A stretch of 64,000 bases of DNA, taken from assembly GCA_039819665.1 (NCBI GenBank), contig JBCBRM010000033.1, positions 34,197 to 98,196 on the forward strand, given 5' to 3'. Made by a program: the position numbers and the translations under genes. This document shows positions 1-9,085 of the stretch, in pieces (the stretch's first letter is position 1; each line of letters opens with the position of its first letter). The DNA is from JAWPMV01 sp039819665. Its GTDB lineage: Bacteria; Bacteroidota; Bacteroidia; J057. The notes beneath the pieces are model-generated. The model was not told the DNA's origin and made no database searches. It saw nothing but the letters and a program-made list of their open reading frames with translations.

Positions 1-1
1 C

Positions 2-1246
2 ATCCAAACGTATCGCTTCCTCCTGGCTGTTTTTATTGTATGTATATTGCCTCTTTCTCCTCTTTCCGCTCAAATGGATTATGAAGAGCAGGATGAGGTG
101 GTGGAAGAAATTGAAGAGCTAAAAGTACCACGAATCCGAGGAGCCTCGCCAGAAAATGGGGCTCAAAATCTGATACGCAATGCTTTTGTTTCCGCTCGTA
201 TGGAACTCCTCGACAATTATCAGGGAGTGGATGCAAAATCGGTATCTGCCGAAAGTATTCGTCTTTACCCTGCGAGCAATCCGGAAGAACAGGTTGATGT
301 CTATATCACCATCAACAATGGCCTCAAGAATATTTTGCTGGAGCCTCTCAAAGTTTTAAAACCCAATACAGAATATATCTTTGAAATTAATTCAAAGTTA
401 GTGGACCTGGAAGGGATTCCCTTTAAACCCTATAAAAGTCGATTTAAAACGGGTACAGTTAAACTTCCTAAACATATCAGCAAGAATAAACCGAAAATTC
501 GGGTGATTCCTGCAAGAAAGAGAATCAAATTAAATCCTCTACCAGAGGGATATTTGCTCAAAAAGAAAAAGCCAGAAGAGGCAAAACCAAAGCCTGTAGC
601 TGAATCTGTGCTAGCTGATAATGAAGTGGCGAAAGAGGAAAAGAAGGCTGAGCCTTCAAAACCGATGACTAAAAAGGAAAAGCGAGATGCCGCCGTTGCA
701 GCTAAATTAGCGGCTTATAATGCGGCTCGAGAAGCCAAAGAGACAAAGAGTGAGGAAGCTAAACCAGTTCCGATAGCTGTGGCTGAGCCATCTGCCACTG
801 AGGGTTCAAAAAAAGTTGTAGAGGCAAAAGAAGCGGAACAAATTTCAACTAAGGTAGAGGCGCAGATGGCAGCAAAGAAGGGGGCGGAAAAAACACTTGT
901 TGTCCAGGTACCTACTCCAGAAAATAAAGAAGAAACGGAGGCAAGTAAGGAAGCATCTGCACCCGTCGAAGAACATAAGCCTTTAGTCGCGAATATTGAA
1001 TATCCTTCAAAAGTTGTTCGTCGCGATATGCCTTTGGCAGTTACTTTCACTATGCCTGAACAGATAGAGATTCGCTACATGATCAAAAATGGGAAAGGTG
1101 ATATTGTGAAAAAAGGTGTTGGGAAAATAGATGCAGGGATTTCGAAGAAGACCATTCCTACTAAAAATCTACCCCCCGGTAAATACAAAATCGCTATAAA
1201 AGCAGGTAGCTTAATTGAAAATCATATTTTCACGATTCGAAAATAA
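2..1246 (+). CDS. Secreted Ig-like (Big_5-type) domain protein, 5' end cut by window edge
   Basis: The reading frame is open to the left edge, and the hydrophobic stretch encoded at positions 2-75 ends in LSAQ just before MDYEE, which looks like a signal peptide with the A-Q cleavage usual in Bacteroidota. The true start codon therefore lies left of the window, and the TTG at 47 is not a credible start. After an acidic segment comes an Ig-like fold (ASPENGAQN through YKSRFKTGT) resembling the bacterial Big_5/SbsA-type domain. A long Lys/Glu/Ala-rich low-complexity linker (about positions 540-980) follows, then a short beta-rich C-terminal module ending LPPGKYKIAIKAG. It is probably periplasmic or surface exposed. 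No enzymatic motif is seen. A strong hairpin follows the stop codon. Confidence 0.75.
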   Translation: MQTYRFLLAVFIVCILPLSPLSAQMDYEEQDEVVEEIEELKVPRIRGASPENGAQNLIRNAFVSARMELLDNYQGVDAKSVSAESIRLYPASNPEEQVDVYITINNGLKNILLEPLKVLKPNTEYIFEINSKLVDLEGIPFKPYKSRFKTGTVKLPKHISKNKPKIRVIPARKRIKLNPLPEGYLLKKKKPEEAKPKPVAESVLADNEVAKEEKKAEPSKPMTKKEKRDAAVAAKLAAYNAAREAKETKSEEAKPVPIAVAEPSATEGSKKVVEAKEAEQISTKVEAQMAAKKGAEKTLVVQVPTPENKEETEASKEASAPVEEHKPLVANIEYPSKVVRRDMPLAVTFTMPEQIEIRYMIKNGKGDIVKKGVGKIDAGISKKTIPTKNLPPGKYKIAIKAGSLIENHIFTIRK

Positions 1247-1261
1247 GCAAGATGAATAAAG

Positions 1262-1295
1262 AAGGGGTGGCATATTTTATGCCACCCCTTTTGTT
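1262..1295. terminator. Bidirectional intrinsic terminator
   Basis: A long perfect stem, AAGGGGTGGCATA / TATGCCACCCCTT with a 3-nt loop, is flanked by T-rich sequence on the plus side. It sits between the convergent Ig-like gene and the T9SS cargo gene and can serve both. Confidence 0.8.
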
Positions 1296-1353
1296 AGTAT
1301 TAATAAAAATGTTGCTGTTTTTCGGAAGAAAGGATTTCCAAATTTCAGATGAT

Positions 1354-4300
1354 CTATTGCTTTACGATTCTGAAGAGTGATTGACCTTTGCTTCCTACCA
1401 ATCTCAGGAAGTACATACCCGCTGGAAGATCGCTTCCAAATTCGACTTCCACCTTATGGCTGCCCCTTTGACCGGACAATTGCTCTAAGACTTTGCCTTG
1501 AAGATTGAGAATATGAATCTCAAAATCCTCTATGCTGGGTTCATCAAAATCTATTTGAATCTTGTTTTCAAAAGGATTGGGATAAACTTCAATATTCTCT
1601 GCAAACTCCTCATCCAGGCCTACGGTCTGCATGGAAATTTCTTTTGTTATGGTATCGCTACCACACGCATTGCTTGCGATGAGGGTAATGGTATAGGTAC
1701 CATTATTCAAGTAGAAATGCGCCGGATTTGCTTCTGTACTTTTTGCTGTACCATCTCCGAAATCCCAGAGGTACGAAGTGACATGTTCAGAAAGATCCGT
1801 AAATCCGATTGTCGAACCTGAGATAGTAAACTCAAAATCAGCTTCAACATCTGCTATCTCTGCTTCCAGGATTATTTCTGGAAGGAGCTTATTACATCCC
1901 TCCGTGTCCAAAACGTATCCGGAATACAGACCAGGACCTAATTCATCGATGCTTTGGGTGGTATCTCCATGATCCCAGAAGATATCATAGGTCCCACTTC
2001 CTCCTTCAATATTGAGACTGATAGATCCATTTACATCTTCCGAACAAGCCGGGTTTTGAAATTGAGCTACAGATACGCTGAGATCTCCTGCTTGTTCCAC
2101 CAGGATGGTATCCATTCGGCTACATCCCAATTGGTCCTGCGTAGTTACGATATAAGAACCTGCCTCCAGGTTTTCTCTCATACTTCCTTCTCCGCCGGTA
2201 TTCCAGGTATAACTATAGCCTCCTACTCCACCAAAGGCATTGAGGCTGATGCTCCCAATTGGAGTACCGTCGCAAGCTGCATGGCCTGTGGTGTATTCAA
2301 TTCCCAATTCAGGATTGAGTGAAGTTATGGTAAATGAAGAGTCAATTTTACATCCATTCAGGTCTGTGATTTCAACTTCATACCCTCCGGCTTCCAATCC
2401 ATCCAGGAAAGATTCCTGAGATCCGTTGCTCCATTCGTAGCTTAATGGCGCAGCTCCACCTTCTATTTCTAGTCCGATAAATCCATTGGACTCATTGGCA
2501 CAATCAATATCTTCCTGATTCACAAAAGTGAATTGCATATCGGGCATCATGGAAATCAGGATCGTATCTCTACCTATCAGTCCATTTGCTCCAGTAATAT
2601 TCACCACAAACATACTATCAATGATGGCTGAACCACTGGTATTGCTGAGTAGAATTTCATTTTCGTCCGATCCATTTGACCAGAGAATATTTTCTTCGAA
2701 AGGCACTTGCAGTTTCTCCCCATCACAGAAGAATCGATCTTCTCCCAAATCAACCTGCGGTGGAACATCAAGCATGACATCATCAAAGGCAAATCCTTCA
2801 TTGAAACCGGCATTATCTGATGCAAAAGCTATTCTAAAACGTACCTGATTTTTGCCCACTAACTGAGGACCTAGGGGATGTTGTACGCGCACCCAACCTC
2901 CTGAGCCTTTTCCCTCTGCACTAGTTCCCGTCCATCCTATTGGAGAGTCGCCGGGCAAAGCTCCGATTGTATTGTCATTGAACCAATGAGGATTGCTATT
3001 CATTTCTCCAACATTGATCCAGTTTTCTCCTCCATCATAGGTCGCCTGCAATACGGCTCCATCCCAACTATATTCTGTCTCCCACCAAACCCTCATGGCG
3101 ATGTGCATATCTGGATGGGCATTGCTCAAATCAAAGCAGGGACTGCTTACATATGACTTTTCAAGATTATTGTATACACCATTAGCATTGGTTACCCAGG
3201 CTTTGACCCCCGATGCCGCTCCCTGCATAACACTTGCGTTAGGGTAGGCAAGTTCCCAGCTGGCATTATCGCCACCTATACTCCATCCACCATCTCCCTG
3301 TTCAAAGTTTTCCTGATAGGGATAGGCAGATACACTCAATGTCGAATGCAAGACAGCTTCCAGGCTGTCATTCACAGAATTCCCATCTCCAGCTACTTCA
3401 ACAACTACCGTAAGTGTATGACTACCGGTTTCAGAGATATCAGCTTTTTGTTCAAAGGTGAAATCATATTCTTCTCCAGGTTCAATATTTTGAGGAATTG
3501 ATTCTGCAGAGGTAAAAGGACCTCCATCTATAGAGTATTTCGCCTGAATACCCGTTGCTGTCAATAGACCTACATTGCTAAACCTTACACTTACGGCTTC
3601 ATTGTACCTTCCGCAACCCTCCGTTTTAGGAGAAAGGAGTTCTTTGACATGCATGTCATACGGCTCGATATCGTAAGTTTCGAATTTGTAAAAACTATTG
3701 TCAAGATGACTGGGTGAAATTCCGTTGAGCGGCGTATTAGCTTCTCCATAGGACACGGCAAAGCTGGAACTTCCCTGAAGTCCTACTGTTGTACTTACCG
3801 GATCCCCAAACTGGTTTCCATACATATCTACCAGGTAGATATCATGACTTCCTTCAGACAAGATTGCTGCTACAAACTGGAAATTGGAATTTCCCCATTC
3901 GTAAGAAGTCCACCTTACCCAGAATTGACGATTAGGTGCCGTTCCGAAGACTTTGGTTTGTACCACGTCATTACTACCTGTGGGAGCCTGAGTGGTAAAT
4001 TTTTCCCAGAAAACGGCTATGGTACTATCTGGCAAGCTACTACTTGGCAAACTTACATTATCACCTTGTGGAAGAGAAGGTGCTGATAAGAAACTCAATA
4101 AGCCATTTCCACTGACCTTTAACTCACCTACAGAACGGCCATAATATTTGAATGAAAATGGAATGGAAAGACTGGAGGACCATTGATTTTGAGAAATGCC
4201 TGCTTCGAGGACTGTTTCCCAATCTGCATCTGATTGATCAGATTCAGTGTTCAAGTTGCCAGGGTTTCCTGCTTGAGGATGATAAGTTGTAATATAAGAG

Positions 4301-4377
4301 ACTTGAGCAGATAGGCCAAAGAAACTTATAGAAGCCAAAAACAGGATAAAGATTTCTTTACAGAATGTTTTTATCAT
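1354..4377 (-). CDS. Secreted adhesin-like T9SS cargo with SprB-like repeats and PKD domain
   Basis: This is a 1007-residue protein. The N-terminus is a signal peptide (hydrophobic FILFLASISFFGLSAQ, cleavage after AQ). The first half contains a beta-sandwich-rich ectodomain. It is followed by three consecutive modules of about 70-75 residues with the pattern C...G.I.L...GG...Y.W..G......L..G.Y.V...D..GC, which matches SprB-type repeats of gliding-motility adhesins. A PKD domain follows with the diagnostic YLWDFGDGT. The C-terminus (VYPNPFENKIQIDF ... LPAGMYFLRLVG ... VKQ) is a T9SS type-A sorting domain. By family knowledge it should be exported by the type IX system and either anchored on the cell surface or released. 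The T9SS machinery itself is not in the window. Monocistronic. Confidence 0.88.
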   Translation of the reverse strand: MIKTFCKEIFILFLASISFFGLSAQVSYITTYHPQAGNPGNLNTESDQSDADWETVLEAGISQNQWSSSLSIPFSFKYYGRSVGELKVSGNGLLSFLSAPSLPQGDNVSLPSSSLPDSTIAVFWEKFTTQAPTGSNDVVQTKVFGTAPNRQFWVRWTSYEWGNSNFQFVAAILSEGSHDIYLVDMYGNQFGDPVSTTVGLQGSSSFAVSYGEANTPLNGISPSHLDNSFYKFETYDIEPYDMHVKELLSPKTEGCGRYNEAVSVRFSNVGLLTATGIQAKYSIDGGPFTSAESIPQNIEPGEEYDFTFEQKADISETGSHTLTVVVEVAGDGNSVNDSLEAVLHSTLSVSAYPYQENFEQGDGGWSIGGDNASWELAYPNASVMQGAASGVKAWVTNANGVYNNLEKSYVSSPCFDLSNAHPDMHIAMRVWWETEYSWDGAVLQATYDGGENWINVGEMNSNPHWFNDNTIGALPGDSPIGWTGTSAEGKGSGGWVRVQHPLGPQLVGKNQVRFRIAFASDNAGFNEGFAFDDVMLDVPPQVDLGEDRFFCDGEKLQVPFEENILWSNGSDENEILLSNTSGSAIIDSMFVVNITGANGLIGRDTILISMMPDMQFTFVNQEDIDCANESNGFIGLEIEGGAAPLSYEWSNGSQESFLDGLEAGGYEVEITDLNGCKIDSSFTITSLNPELGIEYTTGHAACDGTPIGSISLNAFGGVGGYSYTWNTGGEGSMRENLEAGSYIVTTQDQLGCSRMDTILVEQAGDLSVSVAQFQNPACSEDVNGSISLNIEGGSGTYDIFWDHGDTTQSIDELGPGLYSGYVLDTEGCNKLLPEIILEAEIADVEADFEFTISGSTIGFTDLSEHVTSYLWDFGDGTAKSTEANPAHFYLNNGTYTITLIASNACGSDTITKEISMQTVGLDEEFAENIEVYPNPFENKIQIDFDEPSIEDFEIHILNLQGKVLEQLSGQRGSHKVEVEFGSDLPAGMYFLRLVGSKGQSLFRIVKQ

Positions 4378-4481
4378 TTGGAATTATTCAAGAGCAATTA
4401 CTCGAATATCTCATATATTACGATAAATTAAAATAGATTATAGGGCCTGTTCTTTCAGCCTGACGGAGATGTAAGAAATGA

Positions 4482-4514
4482 AAAAAACCGCCGAAGTTAA
4501 TTCGGCGGTTTCTA
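4482..4514 (-). terminator. Intrinsic terminator of gdhA
   Basis: The stem AAACCGCCGAA / TTCGGCGGTTT is followed on the minus strand by a run of T, 24 bases beyond the glutamate dehydrogenase stop codon. Confidence 0.85.
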
Positions 4515-4537
4515 TTTTGATAGATTGCTTATATAGC

Positions 4538-5809
4538 TTAGAAATTACCTTCAAGGTCGATTCCAGTAGCCAAACGCTTGATCGCAACGATATAAGCTGC
4601 GATTCTCATGGAGCATTTGTACTGCTTGTGCGTTTCATACACACGCTCAAAAGCTTCTGTCAGGATTGGACGGGTTTTGTCCTGAATTTCCTGTTCTGAG
4701 TAATAATGCCCCCTTCTATTTTGCACCCATTCGAAATAGGATACGGTTACCCCTCCGGCATTTGCCAAAATATCAGGAACGATGAGGATACCTTTTTCAT
4801 CGAGGATGGAGTCGGCATCTGCTGATACCGGACCATTTGCACCCTCTACTATCAAAGGAGCCTGAATGGTATGGGCATTTTCCTCCGTGATCACGTTTTC
4901 GATAGCCGAAGGAGAAAGTACATCTACTTTTAGTGCCAACAACTCGTCATTGGTAATTTGAGTAGCGTTTTTGTAGCCTTTCAAAGTCCCATTGTCTTTT
5001 ACATATTCAATCGCATCTCTGATGTCGATTCCTTTCTCATTATGGTAACCACCTGTATGATCACTGATTGCAACTATGGTCAGGCCTTCATCGGACAGCA
5101 ATTTAGCAGCCCAGCTACCTACGTTTCCAAATCCCTGAATTGCACAAGTACAGTCCTCTTTCTTCCAACCCAGCTTTTCAATCGCAAGCAGCGCAGAAAG
5201 CATAACACCCCAACCGGTAGCAGGAACACGCCCTTTAGAACCACCTAAGTGTAAAGGCTTTCCAGTTACTACCCCGGGAGTATATCCATAGATTCGGGAA
5301 TATTCATGGAAAATCCAGGCCATTTCACGGTAACTGGTTCCCATATCAGGAGCCGGAATGTCCGAATCCTCTCCAAATACATCTTTAAGTGAACGAGTGT
5401 AGGCGCGGGTAATCCGCTCTAACTCATCCATACTTCTTACTTTGGGATTCAGGGTGATTCCCCCTTTGGCACCCCCATAAGGTAGACCTACGAGTGCACA
5501 CTTGAACGTCATCCAACCTGCGAGAGCCTTTACTTCGTCCAGGTCCACGAAGGGCGCATAGCGAATCCCTCCTTTTGATGGCCCCATTACGGTAGAATGT
5601 ACTACACGGAATCCTTCGAAAACGCGTGTGGTACCATCATCAAGCTTTACGGGTAGATTTACATTAACGACACGCTCTGCCACACGAATGATGTCTCTAA
5701 AACGCTGATCGAGGTTGATAATATCAGCTGCTTCTTCAAATCGAGTGATAAGCGATTCATAGGCAGAAGGTTTCTCTTGATGGGAAACTTTTTCCTTTAT
5801 ATTTGCCAT
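4538..5809 (-). CDS. gdhA: Glutamate dehydrogenase (Glu/Leu/Phe/Val dehydrogenase family)
   Basis: This 423-residue protein has the usual length for hexameric bacterial and archaeal glutamate dehydrogenases. The dimerisation/substrate domain carries GPSKGGIRY and the catalytic-lysine motif LPYGGAKGGI (Lys about 115). PAPDMGT follows at about residue 153. The nucleotide-binding Rossmann domain has GFGNVGSWAAK at about residue 227, and ILANAGGVTVSYFEW is near the end. It catalyses reversible oxidative deamination of glutamate to 2-oxoglutarate and ammonia in the cytoplasm. Coenzyme preference cannot be read with certainty. Single gene with its own terminator. The start MANIKEKV is well placed, with an AT-rich leader upstream. 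Confidence 0.95.
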   Translation of the reverse strand: MANIKEKVSHQEKPSAYESLITRFEEAADIINLDQRFRDIIRVAERVVNVNLPVKLDDGTTRVFEGFRVVHSTVMGPSKGGIRYAPFVDLDEVKALAGWMTFKCALVGLPYGGAKGGITLNPKVRSMDELERITRAYTRSLKDVFGEDSDIPAPDMGTSYREMAWIFHEYSRIYGYTPGVVTGKPLHLGGSKGRVPATGWGVMLSALLAIEKLGWKKEDCTCAIQGFGNVGSWAAKLLSDEGLTIVAISDHTGGYHNEKGIDIRDAIEYVKDNGTLKGYKNATQITNDELLALKVDVLSPSAIENVITEENAHTIQAPLIVEGANGPVSADADSILDEKGILIVPDILANAGGVTVSYFEWVQNRRGHYYSEQEIQDKTRPILTEAFERVYETHKQYKCSMRIAAYIVAIKRLATGIDLEGNF

Positions 5810-5957
5810 ATTTAATTTAGCTTAATTAGATTCTTTATAGCCAATTTCTACTAAGGAATACGAGCCAAATTAAAGAAAGGGTGGATTGATTTCAAAGCCC
5901 TAATTTACATATGCTAAACATGTAAAAATCAGGGATTTTTCTTGCCATTTTGCCAAT

Positions 5958-6791
5958 CTACAGGAAGGAAAAATACAAATATATAAAAGGTACGGAGAGG
6001 TAAATTCCATCAAATCTGTCAAGCATTCCACCGTGTCCCGGGAGTAGCTTTCCTGAGTCTTTGATTTGGCGAGCTCTTTTAAACATCGATTCTACCAAAT
6101 CCCCCAATTGGCTAAATACAGAAATGATAGCAGCAATTATTATCCAGTTGTAGCTGCTGGGTTCAGTATATAGGGAGAGGGCTAATCCGAGACCCATACA
6201 GAAGATTACTCCTGTCAGAGCTCCTTCCCAGGTTTTCTTAGGGCTGATTCGAGGAAAGAGTGGATGTTTCCCAAATAACCTTCCTCCAAAGTAAGCGAAA
6301 CTATCCAGAAACCAGGTCAGAAATAGGATTCCCAACGGAAGGGAATATCTATAATCGCTGGGCAATTCCGGAATAGAAATTTTATATAGTAGGATAAGGG
6401 GAAGAAAACAGTAGATGAAACTTAGCAGAATAATACTCAAACTCTCAAAAGGAGCGGAGGCTTTTTTATCAAATAAGGTAATGATCGCGAGAACCGGAAA
6501 GGTTAAAATAGCCAGTCTAAAGGCAGACTCTGCGGGTAATTCTCCGAGCCCTATATCAAACATAGCCAGATCGAGGAGAAAAGTTGACCAAATCAATAAG
6601 CCGAATACGATGCTGGTCCATCGGTAGCGTTTTTGTTTGATATCCATGATCCCCAGGATTTCCCAAAGGCCAAACATCGCAATCACAGCACAGACGAGCC
6701 AAACCGCATAATAGGTATAAATCATCCCAGAGACAATTACGCCTGCTCCGATCACTCCCGTAATAATTCGTAGTCCTAATTCTTTATTCAT
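5958..6791 (-). CDS. cdsA: Phosphatidate cytidylyltransferase (CDP-diglyceride synthase)
   Basis: This 277-residue polytopic membrane protein has about eight hydrophobic segments. The C-terminal family signature is intact: SMFKRARQIKDSGKLLPGHGGMLDR, with Lys/Arg, Asp and PGHGG...DR..G residues that bind metal and CTP. It makes CDP-diacylglycerol from phosphatidic acid and CTP, the branch point of phospholipid synthesis at the inner membrane. It lies 6 bp downstream of a CPBP protease gene on the same strand, so the two are probably cotranscribed. The paired hydrophobic block ISPKKTWEGALTG is also typical of the family. Confidence 0.95.
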   Translation of the reverse strand: MNKELGLRIITGVIGAGVIVSGMIYTYYAVWLVCAVIAMFGLWEILGIMDIKQKRYRWTSIVFGLLIWSTFLLDLAMFDIGLGELPAESAFRLAILTFPVLAIITLFDKKASAPFESLSIILLSFIYCFLPLILLYKISIPELPSDYRYSLPLGILFLTWFLDSFAYFGGRLFGKHPLFPRISPKKTWEGALTGVIFCMGLGLALSLYTEPSSYNWIIIAAIISVFSQLGDLVESMFKRARQIKDSGKLLPGHGGMLDRFDGIYLSVPFIYLYFSFL

Positions 6792-6797
6792 GAGGGC

Positions 6798-7733
6798 TTA
6801 TTGGGCTATTCTTTGCTTCCGAAGATATAAAAACATCAGAATCCCCACGCTTAAAATGGAAAAAAGCACCAGACTTTTGGGGAATTGATAGGAATCTTGA
6901 GTAATGTCGGCATCCATCATTCCCCTTGCTGCAGCTAGCCAGGTAAGGAAGATCGAAAAGGCATTGTAGGCAAAATGTGCAAGAATACTAGGCCAAAGAC
7001 TGCCTGAATAATAAAGGAAGTAACCCAGAACAATCCCCAGTAACATTCTTCCAAAGAATCCATAGAACTGGAAATGAATGAAACTAAAAATCGCAGCACT
7101 TATAATAATAGCCCAATGCGGGGATATATTCTTTGAAAGTTGTTGCTGGATAATGCCGCGGAAAAGAAATTCTTCAAAAAAAGCCGGCAAAACTGCAAAA
7201 ACCAGAATATTTAATAATAAAGTCCCAATGCTCGGATCAGAAAACAGTTTCATCAATACCTTCTGACTTTGCTCTTCTCGCAACCGCATACTTTCCTCCA
7301 TATCCTTCATGAATTCTGGTAACTGAAAGGAATCTGCTGGGATATAGGTGAGCTGGATCAGGGGAATAATGAGGATAAGGATGAGTGGTGGAATAAAAAT
7401 TTCCAAAGGCGTAGGCTTCTTATTCAATTTGAGTACTTCTTTTGGTTTGCCTAATAAAGCTGCCATCAGTACTGCTACAAACCCCCAGGTAAATATCTGG
7501 TTTTCTGCCTGCACCAACCGAAATAAATATTTTCCTCCGGGAAAAGCCTCAAGGTTCCCGGCAATCAAGGATTGAAGCTCAAGGAAATCTCCACCCCAAA
7601 TTCCGACCGTGAGCCCAAGAATAACAGGAAGGATAAGAGAGAGACTCAAAAAGTAAAGGATCAGGGAAAATAATAGGGCGAAAGAGGCCTGTGATTTGCA
7701 TAATTCTGAGATCCTTTCGTAAATATCCTTCAT
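6798..7733 (-). CDS. CPBP family intramembrane glutamic endopeptidase (CAAX/Abi type)
   Basis: This 311-residue integral membrane protein has multiple hydrophobic helices. The three conserved CPBP motifs are present: AFFEEFLFRGIIQ (the Glu-Glu...Arg motif, about residue 187), FSFIHFQFYG (His), and LAHFAYNAFS (His...Asn) near the C-terminus. Family members are membrane-embedded proteases, mostly of unknown substrate. Related proteins cleave prenylated CAAX proteins or act in bacteriocin self-immunity. The immediate spacing to cdsA (6 bp) indicates an operon but gives no specific role. Confidence 0.88.
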   Translation of the reverse strand: MKDIYERISELCKSQASFALLFSLILYFLSLSLILPVILGLTVGIWGGDFLELQSLIAGNLEAFPGGKYLFRLVQAENQIFTWGFVAVLMAALLGKPKEVLKLNKKPTPLEIFIPPLILILIIPLIQLTYIPADSFQLPEFMKDMEESMRLREEQSQKVLMKLFSDPSIGTLLLNILVFAVLPAFFEEFLFRGIIQQQLSKNISPHWAIIISAAIFSFIHFQFYGFFGRMLLGIVLGYFLYYSGSLWPSILAHFAYNAFSIFLTWLAAARGMMDADITQDSYQFPKSLVLFSILSVGILMFLYLRKQRIAQ

Positions 7734-7872
7734 GAGATTGGGGAATAATTAGTAAATTTACGACAATATTTTTTATGCTGAGAAAGGTATATCGGGTTAA
7801 ATTTTAATTACCCGTGTGGAAAAGACCGACCTTATCAGTCTTATTATTAAAAGCGAGATCTCAAAGCGGCTG

Positions 7873-8961
7873 ATGGTAAAAATAGCTGATATTGAAGTAG
7901 GTAAATTTCCTTTTTTGCTGGCGCCCATGGAGGATGTAAGTGATCCCCCATTCCGGGTGTTGTGCAAAGCTCTTGGGGCAGATGTAGTCTATACAGAATT
8001 TATCAGTTCTGAAGGACTAATTCGCTATGCAGACAAAAGTATAGAGAAACTTGACCTTTACGATGAAGAACGGCCGGTTGGGATACAGATCTTTGGAAAT
8101 GAGATTGAATCCATGAGGCGCTGTGCTCGGATTGTTGAGCATGCCCAACCTGAGATTCTGGATATTAATTATGGATGTCCGGTAAAAAAAGTGGCTTGTA
8201 AAGGAGCAGGGGCAGGTATTTTGAGGGATTTGGACAAAATGGAGAGTATGACCCGCGAGATTGTTAATGCTACCCATTTACCGGTAACTGTTAAGACGCG
8301 TTTGGGTTGGGATGAAAGGAGCATAAAGATTGTCGAGGTAGCCCTTCGTTTACAGGATGCAGGAATTAAGGCCTTGAGCATACATGGTCGTACGAGGAAG
8401 CAGATGTACAAAGGAGAAGCGGATTGGACCATGATTGGAGAAGTCGCTAATCATCCCGATATTGAAATACCGATTTTCGGAAACGGAGATGTGGATTCCC
8501 CCCAAAAAGCCTGGGAGATGAGGGAGAAATATGAAGTCGATGGTATAATGATTGGTAGAGGCGCCATCGGAAATCCCTGGATTTTCCGTGAGATCAAGCA
8601 CTACTTCGAACACAAAGAATTACTTCCCGGGCCGACCATACAGGAAAGAGCCCGAGTATGTCGTAAGCATCTGGAAATGTCTGTTGTGTGGAAAGAAGAA
8701 GCTTTGGCTATCCGTGAAATGCGGAGACATTATACCGCATACTTTAAAGGCATCCCCCACTTCAAACCTTTAAGGATGCAATTACTTAGTTCTTTTGATT
8801 TGCAGGAGGTAAAGGACCTCTTGACATTTATAGAGACCGAGTATAGTGAAGAGGAACCTGAGCGTTCTTTAGAAAAAATAGGACTGGATGCGAAAGTATT
8901 TGATAATATTCGTTCGCGTAAAGCCGTAAATAAGAAGTGGAAAAGCCCAGTAATGGGATGA
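7873..8961 (+). CDS. dusB: tRNA-dihydrouridine synthase
   Basis: The ATG at 7873 gives MVKIADIEVGKFPFLLAPME, the standard DusB N-terminus, so the GTG at 7816 (19 extra residues with no family match) is not used here. The 362-residue protein contains the FMN-binding barrel start LAPMEDVSDPPFR, the catalytic-cysteine segment NYGCPVKKVACKGAGAG, SIHGRTRKQMYKG, and the phosphate-binding GNGDVDSPQKA...IMIGRGAIGNPW. It reduces specific uridines in the tRNA D-loop using NADPH and FMN. Divergent from the cdsA/CPBP pair. No partner gene is evident. Confidence 0.93.
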   Translation: MVKIADIEVGKFPFLLAPMEDVSDPPFRVLCKALGADVVYTEFISSEGLIRYADKSIEKLDLYDEERPVGIQIFGNEIESMRRCARIVEHAQPEILDINYGCPVKKVACKGAGAGILRDLDKMESMTREIVNATHLPVTVKTRLGWDERSIKIVEVALRLQDAGIKALSIHGRTRKQMYKGEADWTMIGEVANHPDIEIPIFGNGDVDSPQKAWEMREKYEVDGIMIGRGAIGNPWIFREIKHYFEHKELLPGPTIQERARVCRKHLEMSVVWKEEALAIREMRRHYTAYFKGIPHFKPLRMQLLSSFDLQEVKDLLTFIETEYSEEEPERSLEKIGLDAKVFDNIRSRKAVNKKWKSPVMG

Positions 8962-9085
8962 TTTCCTCTCACTTGTTTCGGAAATCAGAACTAATCTGAA
9001 GCATAGTTTCAATATGAAGTGCAAATTGGCTATCTTATCGGCCGATCAAAAAATAGACAAGAATCATCATCAAACCATCAATATC